In this document: in pieces, positions 6,296 to 6,449 of the stretch
Numbering within the stretch: the first letter of the stretch is position 1
How the letters are laid out: the number at the start of each line of letters is the position of its first letter
Source of the DNA: Gammaproteobacteria bacterium
Lineage (GTDB): Bacteria > Pseudomonadota > Gammaproteobacteria > Chromatiales > Chromatiaceae
DNA: 6,449 bases
Assembly: GCA_030625445.1 (NCBI GenBank)
Contig: DAOUQU010000098.1
Coordinates: 1-6,449 of the forward strand
Direction: 5' to 3'
The notes under the pieces: model-generated
The model's database searches: none
What the model was told of the DNA's origin: nothing
The model's input: the letters and a program-made list of their open reading frames with translations, nothing else
Translations under genes and position numbers: made by a program

Positions 6296-6309
6296 AGCCC
6301 CAAGGGGCT
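6296..6309 (-). terminator. Terminator-like hairpin facing inward transcription
   Basis: Read on the minus strand, AGCCCC (6304-6309) and GGGGCT (6296-6301) form a short GC-rich hairpin followed by TTCTTTTT. It lies between the outer IS end and the OrfA promoter region, so it would stop transcripts entering from outside before they reach the transposase. The stem is only 5-6 bp. Confidence 0.45.
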
Positions 6310-6350
6310 CTACACGCTGATTTTGGGGCGAAATACCGCCTAATCACCTC

Positions 6351-6364
6351 GCATATACTTTGTC
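6351..6364 (+). repeat. Third copy of the 14-bp motif
   Basis: GCATATACTTTGTC matches the right arm of the palindrome (6264-6277) at 13 of 14 positions, in the same orientation, 87 bp further toward the IS end. It may be an additional binding site for the same protein or a subterminal transposase site. Confidence 0.6.
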
Positions 6365-6421
6365 AGACGGTAAGTCGTTCAATGCGTGCAAAAAAATATT
6401 GTAGAATATCCGTAGGTTACA

Positions 6422-6449
6422 AAATCCAACCGAATTTTGCGCCCATAGG
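6422..6449 (-). repeat. Right terminal inverted repeat of the insertion sequence
   Basis: Exact reverse complement of 3746-3773 over 28 bp. It ends at the last base of the window, so the outer flank and any target duplication are not visible. Confidence 0.95.

Larger units (their letters stand above)
3746..6449 (-). mobile_element. Complete 2704-bp insertion sequence with two ORFs, family unassigned
   Basis: Perfect 28-bp terminal inverted repeats bound two overlapping minus-strand genes: a multi-HTH protein (OrfA) and a DDE transposase with N-terminal cysteine pairs (OrfB). The left end is compact, with the transposase stop inside the inverted repeat; the right end has 231 bp of non-coding control DNA. 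Only the left flank (ending CCAATTTTT) is visible because the window stops at the right tip, so a target duplication cannot be judged. Both reading frames and both ends are intact, suggesting a recent and possibly active copy. The transposase has ISL3-like general features (zinc-ribbon cysteines, DDE with a long insertion), but I cannot place it in a named family. Confidence 0.9.

Overview
The window looks like an accessory stretch of a proteobacterial chromosome, probably gammaproteobacterial. That is inferred from the gene families and from a GTCATTGC-type palindromic repeat; no taxonomic marker is present. Every supported gene lies on the minus strand, so transcription runs from high to low coordinates. 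I see no rRNA, tRNA or CRISPR array.

Left part (20-1312): a bacterial pentameric ligand-gated ion channel (Cys-loop receptor family without the cysteines) with its own promoter. It has a signal peptide, an unusual Glu/Lys/Val/Ala-rich helical spacer encoded partly by a 12-bp tandem repeat, a ligand-binding domain and four membrane segments. Its second membrane segment resembles that of anion-selective receptors. Between it and the next gene (about 1340-1485) lies a decayed duplicate of the 3' end of a hupE-like gene.

Middle part (1486-3745): a two-gene operon with an ATGA overlap. It encodes a membrane-anchored parvulin-like (PpiC-type) protein followed by a HupE/UreJ-type membrane protein. 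Upstream are a 133-bp MITE-like palindromic element (3452-3584), a strong minus-strand intrinsic terminator (about 3610-3648), and about 50 bp that may be the 3' stub of a gene cut by the insertion sequence.

Right part (3746-6449): a complete 2704-bp insertion sequence bounded by perfect 28-bp terminal inverted repeats; the window ends exactly at its outer end. It carries a 218-aa multi-HTH protein (OrfA) and a 597-aa DDE transposase with N-terminal zinc-ribbon-like cysteines (OrfB). The OrfA stop overlaps a TTG start of OrfB, and an A8 run near the end of OrfA lies in the right phase for a -1 frameshift that would give an 815-aa fusion. The non-coding right end has three copies of a 14-bp motif (two forming a perfect palindrome ahead of OrfA) and a terminator-like hairpin oriented against transcription entering from outside. 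I do not recognise the IS family with certainty. The IS control region is the most promising candidate for something undescribed here.
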